A DNA stretch of 64,000 bases from Streptosporangium pseudovulgare (GTDB lineage Bacteria; Actinomycetota; Actinomycetes; Streptosporangiales; Streptosporangiaceae): positions 124,001 to 188,000 of the forward strand of contig NZ_BMQJ01000003.1 in the NCBI RefSeq assembly GCF_014648055.1, written 5' to 3'. The notes under the pieces are model-generated. The model was given only the letters and a program-made list of their open reading frames with translations, did no database searches and was not told the DNA's origin. Position numbers and translations under genes: made by a program. Of this stretch, positions 49,621 to 59,012 are shown in pieces; position 1 is the first letter of the stretch, and each line of letters opens with the position of its first letter.

Positions 49621-52425
49621 ATGGCGAGACCCGTGATCCCAAGACCCCTGATTCGAGGCGCCGCCGCGGCACCGGCGTTCGCCGCCATGGCCGGGAGACT
49701 CCGGCCCCGTGCTCCCCGGCGCCGTACCGGTGTGCTGGCGGTCCTGGTCGCCGCGCTGACCGCCCTGACGAGCACACCGGCCTCGGCTCTGCCGACGTCC
49801 GCGGGCGCGGCCGCGGCGCCGGACGCGGCGACCGCGCCGGTGACGGTCCCGGCGCTGTCCGGCTGGAAGCCCGCCGAGGGCGCCTTCCAGCTCACCCGCC
49901 GCAGCCGCGTGCTGGTCGACCCGCGCGCCACCGCCGTGCACGACGAGGCCCGGACGTTCGCGGACGACATCGCGGCGGAGACCGGCAGGCGGCCGCCCGT
50001 GGTGCACAGCACCACGGCGGCGAAGGCCGGCGACATCGTGCTGCGACTGGACGACTCCCGCGCCGACCTGGGCGCCGAGGGCTACGCGCTCACCGTCGGC
50101 GGCGTCGCCACCGTCACCGCCAAGACGGACGCGGGCGCGTTCTACGGCACCCGCACCCTGCTGCAGATGTTCCGGGCGGGTGCGGCGGTTCCGGCCGGCA
50201 GCACCGTCGACGTGCCGCAGTACGCCGAACGCGGCGTCGGCGTCTGCGCCTGCGTCATCAACGTCTCCACCTCCTGGCTGGAGCGGCTGGTGAAGGACGC
50301 GGCGTACCTGAAGCTCAACCAGCTGTGGCTGGAGCTGAAGGTGAAGAGCACCGCCCACCCCGAGTCGAACGAGTGGGGCTACTACACCGAGGCCCAGATC
50401 GCCGCCCTGCAACGGCTCGCGCACCGCTACCACGTGACGCTGGTGCCCGAGGTGAACTCGCCGGGCCACATCGAGCCGTGGATCCGCAACCGTCCCGATC
50501 TGCAGCTCACCGACAGCTCCGGGCAGAAGCAGGTCAGCCGCCTGGACATCACCAAGCCCGAGGCGTTCACCTTCCTGACGCAGATCATCGACGAGTACTT
50601 CACGGTGTTCGACACGCCGTACTGGCACATGGGCGCGGACGAGTACATGATCGGCTCGGACTACGCCCGGTACCCGCAGATGGCGGCGTACGCGAAGGAG
50701 AAGTTCGGACCGGACGCCGTGCCGCAGGACGCGTTCGTGGACTTCGTCAACCGGATCGACGACTACGTGAAGGCCAAGGGCAAGACGCTGCGGATCTGGA
50801 ACGACGGCATCACCACCGCCGCGAAGGTGCCGCTCAACACCGACATCGTCGTCGAGCACTGGTACAGCTACGGCCTGAAGCCCAGCCGGCTGCTGGCCCA
50901 GGGGCGCCGGCTCATGAACGCGAGCAACGACCTGTACCACGTCCGCGGCGCCTACGGCGTCAACACCCGCAAGCTGTACGACGACGGCTGGGACCCGCGG
51001 CACTTCCTGGGCGAGACCGTCCCGTCGGCCGACGGCATCACCGGCGCCAAGATGACGATGTGGCCGGACAACGGCTCCGGCAACACCGAGAACGAGGTCG
51101 AGTCCGACGTCTTCGCGCCGTTGCGCCTGGTCGCGCAGGTCACCTGGGGCCGGCCCAAGCCCGACCCGGATTACGCGGCATTCACCGGCCGGGTGAACGC
51201 GGTCGGCCGGGCGCCCGGGTTCGGCAACGTGGACCGGACGCCGGTCGAGCCGGGCACGTACACCCTCGCGCGGGGCGACGCGTTCCTGTCCGCGGCCACG
51301 GCCGCCGAGGGCGCGTCGCTCGCCACGGGCACGGCGGAGTCGGCGTGGGACGTCAGCACCACCGCGGACGGCTACTACACGCTGCGGAACGCGGCCGCCG
51401 GCCGCTGCGCGGAGTCCCGGATCGGCACCCGCTACCTCAACACCCCGCTCCAGCCCGGCACCCCGATCACCGCGCAGACCTGCGACCCGGGCAACCGGCT
51501 GCAGCGCTGGCAGGCCACCGCGGTTGACGGCGGTGTCACCCTCACCAACGCGATCACCCGGATGGTGGCCGTGCTCGACGACGGCGGCCGCCTGGTCCAG
51601 CAGGTGCCGGACGGACACCGGGCCGCGGTGTTCACCCTCGCCCCGGCGCTGAAGGTGGCCGCCGCCGCCGACCAGGCGACCGTCGTGCCGGGCGGCACCA
51701 CGACGCTGACCGTCACCGTCACCAACGGCACCGGGGAGCCGGCCTCCTCGGTCGAGGCCCGGCCGACCGCCCCGGCCGGCTGGACGGTGACCCCGGGCAG
51801 CGCGACCGCGGCGACCATCGCGCCCGGAGCGACCTGGACCGCGTCCTTCACCGCCACGCCGCCGCGGCAGGCGCAGGCCGGGACCACGTCCCTCGGGGCC
51901 GCCGTCGGCTACACCGTGGGAGGCGTCCACCACTCGGTCGCCGCCGCGGCACAGGTGCGGCTGAGCTGCGCGACCGCCCCGACCCGGCCGGCCGCCGTCA
52001 CCTACGCCGACAGTGAGGAGACCGCAGGGGAGAACGGCCGCGCCGCCAACGCGATCGACGGCAACCCCGCGACGTACTGGCACACGGAGTGGTCGCGGAA
52101 CGCCCCCCGGCCGCCGCACGAGATCCGGCTCGACCTGGGTTCGGCGAAGTCCGTCTGCGCGATCACCTACCTGCCGCGGCAGGGCAGCGGCGGCGGGTCG
52201 GCGAACGGCCGGATCGGCGACTACGAGATCTACCTGAGCACCGATGGCAGTTCCTGGGGCGACCCGGTCGCCAAGGGCGCCTTCCCCGACACCGCCGAGG
52301 CCCACTGGGTGCCGGTCCCGGCCACGACGGCCCGCTACCTGAGACTCGTCGAGCTGTCCGAGGTGAACGGCAACCCGTGGGCGGCCGTCGCCGAGGTCGG
52401 CGTCGACGCGACGGCCGCGCCGTAA
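49621..52425 (+). CDS. Secreted GH20 enzyme, lacto-N-biosidase/hexosaminidase-like, with CBM13-like and CBM32-like modules
   Basis: 934 residues: Arg-rich N-terminus and signal peptide (LAVLVAALTALTSTPASA); GH20b domain; GH20 barrel with Asp340-Glu341 in HMGADEYM. The GADEY form, with Tyr after the Glu, matches the lacto-N-biosidase branch of GH20 rather than the GGDE of ordinary hexosaminidases. A partial ricin-B-type (CBM13-like) segment (YTLRNAAAGRCAESRI, then TCDPGNRLQRWQ), a NEW3-type beta domain (VVPGGTTTLTVTVTNGTGEP) and a C-terminal F5/8C module follow. Likely product is lacto-N-biose or GlcNAc from glycan chains; the exact specificity is inference. GGAG precedes the ATG by seven bases, and it lies 37 bp after the GH35-GH20 gene, so it belongs to the same operon. 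Confidence 0.85.
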   Translation: MARPVIPRPLIRGAAAAPAFAAMAGRLRPRAPRRRTGVLAVLVAALTALTSTPASALPTSAGAAAAPDAATAPVTVPALSGWKPAEGAFQLTRRSRVLVDPRATAVHDEARTFADDIAAETGRRPPVVHSTTAAKAGDIVLRLDDSRADLGAEGYALTVGGVATVTAKTDAGAFYGTRTLLQMFRAGAAVPAGSTVDVPQYAERGVGVCACVINVSTSWLERLVKDAAYLKLNQLWLELKVKSTAHPESNEWGYYTEAQIAALQRLAHRYHVTLVPEVNSPGHIEPWIRNRPDLQLTDSSGQKQVSRLDITKPEAFTFLTQIIDEYFTVFDTPYWHMGADEYMIGSDYARYPQMAAYAKEKFGPDAVPQDAFVDFVNRIDDYVKAKGKTLRIWNDGITTAAKVPLNTDIVVEHWYSYGLKPSRLLAQGRRLMNASNDLYHVRGAYGVNTRKLYDDGWDPRHFLGETVPSADGITGAKMTMWPDNGSGNTENEVESDVFAPLRLVAQVTWGRPKPDPDYAAFTGRVNAVGRAPGFGNVDRTPVEPGTYTLARGDAFLSAATAAEGASLATGTAESAWDVSTTADGYYTLRNAAAGRCAESRIGTRYLNTPLQPGTPITAQTCDPGNRLQRWQATAVDGGVTLTNAITRMVAVLDDGGRLVQQVPDGHRAAVFTLAPALKVAAAADQATVVPGGTTTLTVTVTNGTGEPASSVEARPTAPAGWTVTPGSATAATIAPGATWTASFTATPPRQAQAGTTSLGAAVGYTVGGVHHSVAAAAQVRLSCATAPTRPAAVTYADSEETAGENGRAANAIDGNPATYWHTEWSRNAPRPPHEIRLDLGSAKSVCAITYLPRQGSGGGSANGRIGDYEIYLSTDGSSWGDPVAKGAFPDTAEAHWVPVPATTARYLRLVELSEVNGNPWAAVAEVGVDATAAP

Positions 52426-52601
52426 GTCGCCTGCCGCGGCAGCCGGACCCCGTCTCGCGGCCCGCGCCGCCGGGCCGCGAGACGTCCCGGCCGGCTGACG
52501 CACCCCGATGACGCGAACGGCGCTCCGCTCCCGGTGCCCCGGCGCCGTTCCCGTCTCTCTCGTTCTCCCGACCACACCCACGAAAGCCGGCAGGTGCAAC
52601 C

Positions 52602-55600
52602 TTGACTCCGTGTTCCCTCCGACCTCCCCGACGCACACCCCTTCCGAGATCCGGTGCCGCGGCCGCGGCCGGCGCGGCCCTCGCGCTGTGCATGCTGTCA
52701 GCCGGCGCTCAACCGGCCTACGCGGCCCCGGCCGCCGCCTCCGCCCCGGTCGTCCCGGCTCCCCCCGAGGATCCGGCGACCCCGGCAGAGCTGACCGGCC
52801 CGGGCCTGACCGTCCGGGTGGCCAAGGAGTTTCCGCAGGTCATCTCCTACACGATGGACGGCAGGACGATCGGCGGTCAGGCCCGGGTCCTGAACACCTT
52901 CGTCATCAACGGCACGCCGCACGTCGCCACCACGACCATGAAGGCCGACGGGGACCAGGCCGAATACACCTCCACCTTCGCCGACCTGCCGGACCTCACC
53001 ATCACCTCCACGATCACGGTGACCGGCCGCGGGGCGGTCGTCTTCGCGGTGAAGAAGATCGAGGGCGCCGCCGCCTCCACCGTCGACCAGCTGGCGATCC
53101 CCGACCAGTCGCTCGTCTCGGTCGACTCCTCCGCCCCGCAGGCGGTCCTGGCCCGCACGAAGACCTCGACGGACTCGACCACCACCGCGGACCGGTTCAT
53201 CGCGATCACCGGCGCCACTCCCACGGACAAGTCCCCCGTCGGCACGCCGTACGGCTTCGTGAGCAACGGCGAGCTGGCCGCCGGCATCATCACCAACGCC
53301 ACCGACGACTCCGCCCAGGACAACAACGACAACTGGAACACCCGCCTGCAGTCGCGGATCGTGGACGCCGGCGACGGGGCCCGCCGCGCGGAGCTGTCCG
53401 TCGGCAACTACACCTACGCGCCACGGGGCGCCACCGACCCGCGGGTGACGACGTACGCCCTGCCCGAGGCGACCGTCGTGCTCTCCGCCGACGCCAACGG
53501 CGACGGCCGGGTGGACTGGCAGGACGGCGCGATCGCCTACCGCGACCACATGACCCGCCCGCTCGGCGCGGACCGCGTGCCGGAACGCGTCGTGCAGCGC
53601 ATCCCCTTCAACTTCGCCAGCCAGGCCACCAATCCCTTCCTCAAGACCCTCGACAACGTCAAGCGGATCTCGATGGCCACCGACAACCTCGGCCAGTGGG
53701 TCCTGGAGAAGGGCTACGGCAACGAGGGACACGACTCGGCCCACCCCGACTACGGCGGCAACCACAACACACGGGCGGGCGGACTCGCCGACCTGAACAA
53801 GCTCACCGATGCCGGCGCCGGGTACAACGCCGACATCGCCGTACACGTGAACGCCACCGAGGCGTACCCGCAGGCGAAGAACTTCAGCGATGCCCTGATC
53901 AAGGGCCAGGCCAACGGCTGGGACTGGCTCAACCAGGCGTACCACATCGACCAGCGCACCGACCTGGGAACGGGCGCCGTTCTGGACCGGTTCCGGCGAC
54001 TCCGCAAGGAGGCTCCGGGGATCAGGACCCTCTACATCGACGCCTACTACTCCAGCGGCTGGCTGGCCGACGGACTGGCCGCGCGGTTGCGCTCGATGGG
54101 ATTCGAAGTCGCCACGGAGTGGGCGTACAAGTTCGAGGGCAGCTCGATCTGGTCCCACTGGGCGAACGACAAGAACTACGGCGGTGCCACCAACAAGGGC
54201 ATCAACTCCAACATCGTGCGGTTCATCGCCAACTCCGACCGTGACGTGTGGAACGTCGATCCGCTGCTCGGCGGGTCCAGCATCAAGGATTTCGAGGGCT
54301 GGACCGGCCACGACGACTGGAACGCCTTCTACCGGAACATCTGGACGGACAACCTGCCGACCAAGTTCCTCCAGCACTACCAGGTGATGAAGTGGGACTT
54401 CGGCAGGTCCGCCACCCTCACCGGCGGCATCGGCGTCAGCGTGGCCGACGGTCTGCGCCGGATCACGATGGGCGACGCGGTCGTGCTCAGGGGCGACACC
54501 TACCTGCTGCCCTGGGGCGAGGCCAAGGGCGGCAACGGCGTCTCCTCGCCGAGCGACCCCGGCAAGATGTACTACTACAGCGCCTCCGGCGGCACGCACA
54601 CCTTCGACCTGACCGAGCGGTTCGCCTCCACTCCCACCTTCACCCTCTACAAGCTCACCGACCGGGGCCGGGTGAAGGCCGGCCGAGTCCGGGCCCACGA
54701 CGGGCAGGTGACCCTGACCGGGGACAAGGACCAGCCCTACGTCCTCGCCCCGAACGGGAACCAGGCGCCGCACCGGGACGCGCACTACGGTGAGGGCACC
54801 GGGCTGGACGACCCCGGCTTCAACGCCGGGAACCTGAACGCCTGGAACCCGCGAGGCGAGGCGGCGATCGTGCGCACCGGCAAAGGCGACAACGTCGTAC
54901 GGCTCGGGACCGGCGAGTCCGGCATCTCCCAGAAGGCGACCGGCCTCGCACCGGGACGGCGGTACACGCTGAGCGCCGACGTCGAGATCGGTCCCGGGCG
55001 GCGCCGTGCCACCACGCTCTCCGTGACCGGCCATGAGGTGCGGGCCGAGAACGGTTTCGACACCACCCCGGCACAGAACAAGATGGCGGCCGACGCCAAG
55101 CGGGACACCTACTCGCAGCGCGCGTCCGTCGCGTTCACCGCGCCCGGGAACGGCAAGGTCACCGTCGCGATCGGGGCGGCCGCCGGGGACGCCGCCGTCA
55201 CCCTCGACGACGTGCGCATCATGATCGACACCTCCACGCCGCTCCCGGAGAAGAGCGGCGCGTCCGGCGGCGGCGTCATCGTCCGGGACGACTTCGAGGG
55301 CAACCGGCCCGGCTGGGGGCCGTTCGTCAAGGGCGACGCGGGAGGCGTGACCGACCCGCGCACCAGCATCAGCGACCTGCACGAGCCGTACAGCCAGAAG
55401 ACCTGGAAGAACACCTACTCGCCCTACGACTCGGGCGCCCTCAAGGGCCGGGCGGTGGACGACGTCATCGGCGGCGGACACTCGCTGAAGGCCCACGAGG
55501 AGAACACGGGCCTGGTGTATCGCACCATTCCCGCCACGGTGCCGTTCACCGCCGGGCACAGGTACGCGATCTCGTTCAAGTACCAGACCAACATCGACGG

Positions 55601-56654
55601 TCAGTGGGCCTGGGTGACGGGAGCGGACACGGTCGGGGACGGCACGGTCGTGTCCAAGGACATCACCCGTGACGCGATCGCGCCCGCGCTGGACACCGCC
55701 ACCTACGCGAAGGAGATCGTCGCCGGCTGCGGCGACACCTGGGTCGGCCTGCGCAAGCTCGGCGGCGCGGCGGGCGCCGACTTCGTGATCGACGACTTCG
55801 GCGTGACCGACCTCGGCGAGGTGGACGGCGGCGCCGCCTGCGCGAACGTGACCACCCCGGCCGGCGCCGACCTGAGCGCCGGCGTGCCGAGCGAGTATGT
55901 CACGACCTTCACCAACAACGAGCAGACCGACATCGCGAACGTCGGCCTGAGGTTCGACGGCCTGCCCGCCGGCTGGACCGTGCAGGTCGAGGAACGGAAC
56001 GGCAACCTCTTCGACACCGTGAAGGCGGGCGCCACCGTGCGCACCACCTGGATCCTGACGCCGCCGGCGAGTGCCGCGGGGACGTCCGCGACCTGGAAGG
56101 TCACGGCCGTCTACGCCGACGCCGGCGTCACCAAGACGGCGTCGGCGGACGCCAGGGCCACCGTCGCGACCACGCCGGTGCTCGCGCCGAGCTCGATGAC
56201 CGCGACCGCCGACTCGGAGAACCTCTCCTCAGGGCCGGCGGAGGGTCCGGTCTCCAACGTGCTGGACGGAGAACCCGGCACCATCTGGCACACCGACTAC
56301 ACCGATTCGAACGCGCCCTACCCCCACTGGGTGACCCTGAGGCTGGGCGGCGAGGCCGAGGTCAACGGCTTCGGCTATCTCGGCCGGCAGAGCGGGGGAC
56401 AGAACGGACGGGTGGCGGGCTACGAGATCGCCGTGTCCGACGACGGCACGAACTGGAAGACCGTCGCCAAGGGCACGCTCGTCGACTCACCCCAGACGCA
56501 GAAGGTCTCCTTCGACCCGGTGCGCGCCTCCCACGTGAGGTTCACCGCCCTCAACGCGCTCAACGGGCAGCCGTTCGCGGCCGCCGCCGAGATGCGCGTC
56601 TACGGCACCCCGGCGGACCTTCCGACCGGCTACCCCCCGGCCGACCGGCCGTAG
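52602..56654 (+). CDS. Secreted GH101 endo-alpha-N-acetylgalactosaminidase
   Basis: 1,350 residues. After a signal peptide (GAAAAAGAALALCMLSAGAQ, cut near AYA-APAA) comes the GH101 beta-sandwich and catalytic barrel. The probable nucleophile is Asp480 in TLYIDAYYSSGW and the probable acid/base Glu506 in EVATEWAYKFEG; NVDPLLGGSSIKDFEGWTGH and FLQHYQVMKWDFG are family-typical. C-terminal beta domains (about 735-900), a lectin-like domain, a NEW3-type segment and an F5/8C module (about 1200-1340) follow. GH101 enzymes release the core-1 disaccharide Gal-beta-1,3-GalNAc from Ser/Thr of mucin-type glycoproteins. The TTG start has GGCAGGTG upstream. It is 176 bp downstream of the GH20 gene and its leader is partly duplicated at 41731. 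Confidence 0.9.
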   Translation: MTPCSLRPPRRTPLPRSGAAAAAGAALALCMLSAGAQPAYAAPAAASAPVVPAPPEDPATPAELTGPGLTVRVAKEFPQVISYTMDGRTIGGQARVLNTFVINGTPHVATTTMKADGDQAEYTSTFADLPDLTITSTITVTGRGAVVFAVKKIEGAAASTVDQLAIPDQSLVSVDSSAPQAVLARTKTSTDSTTTADRFIAITGATPTDKSPVGTPYGFVSNGELAAGIITNATDDSAQDNNDNWNTRLQSRIVDAGDGARRAELSVGNYTYAPRGATDPRVTTYALPEATVVLSADANGDGRVDWQDGAIAYRDHMTRPLGADRVPERVVQRIPFNFASQATNPFLKTLDNVKRISMATDNLGQWVLEKGYGNEGHDSAHPDYGGNHNTRAGGLADLNKLTDAGAGYNADIAVHVNATEAYPQAKNFSDALIKGQANGWDWLNQAYHIDQRTDLGTGAVLDRFRRLRKEAPGIRTLYIDAYYSSGWLADGLAARLRSMGFEVATEWAYKFEGSSIWSHWANDKNYGGATNKGINSNIVRFIANSDRDVWNVDPLLGGSSIKDFEGWTGHDDWNAFYRNIWTDNLPTKFLQHYQVMKWDFGRSATLTGGIGVSVADGLRRITMGDAVVLRGDTYLLPWGEAKGGNGVSSPSDPGKMYYYSASGGTHTFDLTERFASTPTFTLYKLTDRGRVKAGRVRAHDGQVTLTGDKDQPYVLAPNGNQAPHRDAHYGEGTGLDDPGFNAGNLNAWNPRGEAAIVRTGKGDNVVRLGTGESGISQKATGLAPGRRYTLSADVEIGPGRRRATTLSVTGHEVRAENGFDTTPAQNKMAADAKRDTYSQRASVAFTAPGNGKVTVAIGAAAGDAAVTLDDVRIMIDTSTPLPEKSGASGGGVIVRDDFEGNRPGWGPFVKGDAGGVTDPRTSISDLHEPYSQKTWKNTYSPYDSGALKGRAVDDVIGGGHSLKAHEENTGLVYRTIPATVPFTAGHRYAISFKYQTNIDGQWAWVTGADTVGDGTVVSKDITRDAIAPALDTATYAKEIVAGCGDTWVGLRKLGGAAGADFVIDDFGVTDLGEVDGGAACANVTTPAGADLSAGVPSEYVTTFTNNEQTDIANVGLRFDGLPAGWTVQVEERNGNLFDTVKAGATVRTTWILTPPASAAGTSATWKVTAVYADAGVTKTASADARATVATTPVLAPSSMTATADSENLSSGPAEGPVSNVLDGEPGTIWHTDYTDSNAPYPHWVTLRLGGEAEVNGFGYLGRQSGGQNGRVAGYEIAVSDDGTNWKTVAKGTLVDSPQTQKVSFDPVRASHVRFTALNALNGQPFAAAAEMRVYGTPADLPTGYPPADRP

Positions 56655-56669
56655 GAGTCGCCTCCGGGT

Positions 56670-56706
56670 CCTGCCGCGTTCGGTCATCCATCCCGGCCGC
56701 GGCAGG
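56670..56706. terminator. Bidirectional terminator after GH101 gene
   Basis: A perfect 9-bp inverted repeat (CCTGCCGCG at 56670-56678, complement at 56698-56706) lies in the 62-bp gap between the convergent GH101 and ArsR-type genes. Confidence 0.6.
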
Positions 56707-56716
56707 GCCAGGGGGC

Positions 56717-57280
56717 TCAGGGCTCGTCGGCGGGGAGGGCGAACATCCGGATGTGCAGGGGCCGCGCCTCCGGCGGCGCGTCCTGCGCCCGGTGGCTGTA
56801 CCTGAGCAGCAGTGCGACGTAGGCGTCGAAGAACTCGGCGAACTCCTCCTTGGTCATCCGGCCGAGACCGCGTGAGCCCTTGGCCCAGTCGGGATCGCGC
56901 CGGTACGCCTCGGGGAAGCGTTCCAGGAGCGCCCGGTCCTCCTCGAAGCCGACGCGGTGGAACTCCTCCAGGGCCGGGCGGTCCTCGGGCGCGAGCTGTC
57001 CGGGGGTCGGCGCGCGCAGGTCGCGTGGGGTCTCGGTTCTGCGCCACCAGCGCTCCCGGCCGGCCGAGCGCTCGGGGATCTCCTCGATGAAGCCGTACTT
57101 CTCCAGCTGGCGCAGGTGGTAGCTGGTCGTGCCGGTCTTCGCGCCGAGCAGTTCGCCGATCGTCGTGGAGGTCGCGGGCCCGTGAATGTTGAGGTGACGC
57201 AGGATGAGGCGCCGCATGGGGTGAGCCAGCGCCTTGAGGCGGGCCGGGTCGTCGAGCAGGAACGGCTCCTCGTCCTTCAT
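56717..57280 (-). CDS. ArsR-type winged-helix regulator
   Basis: A 187-residue regulator. The winged helix (LKALAHPMRRLILRHLNIHG, then KTGTTSYHLRQLEKYGFIEE) is of the ArsR_5/HTH_20 kind found in actinomycetes, with a longer C-terminal region (FFDAYVALLLRYSHRAQDAP) than classical metal sensors. No Cys-rich metal site is seen, so it is not obviously a metalloregulator. The ATG at 57280 is preferred over a GTG at 57289 because AGGGTG lies eight bases upstream of the ATG. It is divergent from an exported hydrolase, with two related palindromes in the 79-bp gap, so it probably represses both. Confidence 0.88.
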   Translation of the reverse strand: MKDEEPFLLDDPARLKALAHPMRRLILRHLNIHGPATSTTIGELLGAKTGTTSYHLRQLEKYGFIEEIPERSAGRERWWRRTETPRDLRAPTPGQLAPEDRPALEEFHRVGFEEDRALLERFPEAYRRDPDWAKGSRGLGRMTKEEFAEFFDAYVALLLRYSHRAQDAPPEARPLHIRMFALPADEP

Positions 57281-57309
57281 GGGGTTCACCCTAGTCCTTC
57301 AGAACGATA

Positions 57310-57352
57310 TCTGCAGAGAAAATTTTGCCGAGATCTGTCTGCAGACTAGTAT
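57310..57352. promoter_or_regulatory. ArsR-type operators and leaderless promoter of the hydrolase
   Basis: TCTGCAGA (57310-57317) and GTCTGCAGAC (57337-57346) share the palindrome TCTGCAGA, 28 bp apart. The second site overlaps the spacer just before TAGTAT (57347-57352), the -10 of the hydrolase gene, with TTTGCC (57324-57329) as a -35 at 17 bases. The ATG follows the -10 by only seven bases, so the transcript is probably leaderless. Confidence 0.7.
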
Positions 57353-57359
57353 CGGCGAT

Positions 57360-58814
57360 ATGCGTCAAATCGCCCTGGCCACCGGCCTCGCCCTCTCCCT
57401 GGTGGCCGCCCCCGCGGCGGCCACCGCTGCCGCCCGGCCGTCCTCCGCCGTCGAACACGCGTCCGCTCCCGGGGAGGCGCCGGTCGCCGTCCCCGCCGAC
57501 CTGACCGGAAAGGAGGTGAGTTTCCTGGGCGGCGGCGGTCTCACCCTGCACGGCACCGTGCTGTCACCGGTGAAGGCGTCGCCGGAACGGCCCGGTATGG
57601 TGCTCGTCCACGGGGCCGGCACCGGCACGCCGCGCGCCAAGCTCATGGGCGAGGCCGTGGAGTTCGCCCGCAGAGGCATGTCCGTACTGGTCTACGACAA
57701 GAGGTCGGAGGGCTACTCCCGCTTCCGCCGGTCCTACTCGACGCTCGCGGACGACGCGCTGGGCGCGGTGACCGCGCTGCGGTCGCAGCAGGGTGTGGAC
57801 CCGGCGAAGGTGGGCGTCTGGGGGCTCAGCGAGGGCGGCTGGGTCGCGCCCCTCGCGGCCTCCCGCTCGCGGGACGTCGCGTTCGTCGTGGCCGTCGGCG
57901 CCAACGCGCTCACGCCGCTGCGGCAGCAGACCTGGGCCGTCGCCGAGGGTCTGCGCAAGGCGGGTGTGGCGGGATCGCTGGTGGACCGGGCCGAGCCGAA
58001 GCTGTACCGCACGATCGCCGACGGCGGGATGTTCCCCGAGCCCTGGTACGACCCCGAGCCGACCCTCGCCGCGGTGCGGCAGCCGGTGCTCGCGATCTGG
58101 GGCGTCCATGACCTGCTGACGCCGCCGGAGGAGACCCCGCCGATCTTCGCACGGGCGCTGGAGAAGGGCGGCAACCGGCATTACACGTTCCGGTTCTTCG
58201 CCGGGGCCGACCACGCCGCCCACCTCACGCCCGACGGCGGCGTCACCCGGCTCCCCGCCCTCGCTCCCGGGTACGCCGACCTGGTCGGCTCCTGGGTCCG
58301 CGAGGTCGTCGCGGGACGGCCGCCGCTGGCGAGCACGTCGGGCCCCGCGCCCGAGCAGGCGACACCGACCGTTCCGGTGGAGCGACCCGCGCCCTGGGAG
58401 TCCGCCCCGGTGCAGGCGGCCGTAATGGCGCTGATGATCGTCGCTTTCGCCGCCTACCCGGTGACCGCACTTGTCCGCCGGCTGCGCGGGCGGCCCCGTA
58501 CGGCCCTGCCGGCGGCGCCGCGCGTGCTCGGCGCCGCCGGGCTGGTCGCGTTGCTCGGGTCGTTCGCCTATCTGTTCTACTTGCTCATGACGGGGGGCAA
58601 GCTGGCCGCGCCGGGGCCGGTGCTGCTGGACCGTCCGATCGTCTGGCTGGCCCTGCAGGCCCTGGCGCTGACCACGGTGGCCGCCTCCATCCGGACGGTC
58701 CGGGCGTGGCGGAGGGCCGGGACACGGAGTGAGCGGGCCCGCCTCGGCCTCCTGCTCGCCGGCGGTGCCGCGTTCCTCCCGTGGGCCCTCTACTGGGGCC
58801 TGCTGCTTCCGTGA
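57360..58814 (+). CDS. Alpha/beta hydrolase with C-terminal membrane domain, exported
   Basis: A 484-residue protein. A signal peptide (MRQIALATGLALSLVAAPAA) is followed by an alpha/beta hydrolase domain with oxyanion motif MVLVHGAGTGTP, nucleophile Ser157 in VWGLSEGGW, acid Asp in IWGVHDLLTPPE and His in AGADHAAHLTP. The last 120 residues hold four hydrophobic helices (starting AVMALMIVAFAAYPVTALV), so the catalytic domain is predicted outside and tethered to the membrane. The hydrolase part resembles dienelactone-hydrolase/acyl-peptidase-like enzymes; the substrate is unknown. It is controlled by the divergent ArsR-type regulator. The pairing with four C-terminal helices is unusual for the fold. 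Confidence 0.85.
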   Translation: MRQIALATGLALSLVAAPAAATAAARPSSAVEHASAPGEAPVAVPADLTGKEVSFLGGGGLTLHGTVLSPVKASPERPGMVLVHGAGTGTPRAKLMGEAVEFARRGMSVLVYDKRSEGYSRFRRSYSTLADDALGAVTALRSQQGVDPAKVGVWGLSEGGWVAPLAASRSRDVAFVVAVGANALTPLRQQTWAVAEGLRKAGVAGSLVDRAEPKLYRTIADGGMFPEPWYDPEPTLAAVRQPVLAIWGVHDLLTPPEETPPIFARALEKGGNRHYTFRFFAGADHAAHLTPDGGVTRLPALAPGYADLVGSWVREVVAGRPPLASTSGPAPEQATPTVPVERPAPWESAPVQAAVMALMIVAFAAYPVTALVRRLRGRPRTALPAAPRVLGAAGLVALLGSFAYLFYLLMTGGKLAAPGPVLLDRPIVWLALQALALTTVAASIRTVRAWRRAGTRSERARLGLLLAGGAAFLPWALYWGLLLP

Positions 58815-58820
58815 GCGGGG

Positions 58821-58851
58821 GGCCGGCGGGGAATCGGGCCTCCCGCCGGCC
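58821..58851 (+). terminator. Terminator after hydrolase gene
   Basis: GGCCGGCGGG (58821-58830) and CCCGCCGGCC (58842-58851) form a perfect 10-bp stem with an 11-base loop, seven bases after the hydrolase stop. Confidence 0.6.
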
Positions 58852-58949
58852 TGGGCCACGGTGATCGGCCTTCGGCCGGCGGTCCGTCGCGACGGGCATG
58901 AAGGCCCTTTCCCCCTGACACCCGTCCGTGCCGGGATTCCACCACGGGG

Positions 58950-58980
58950 TTTACTGTTAGGAAACTTTCTTTTATGTTTC
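58950..58980 (+). promoter_or_regulatory. AT-rich promoter/operator region of the LPMO gene
   Basis: The stretch around TTAGGAAACTTTCTTTTATG is conspicuously AT-rich for this genome and contains the small dyad GAAACTTTC. Its position 35-60 bases before the LPMO start suggests a promoter with an overlapping repressor site; boxes cannot be fixed by eye. Confidence 0.4.
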
Positions 58981-59012
58981 ACTTACTGCCCCCCCAACAG
59001 AGGAAGCATGAC

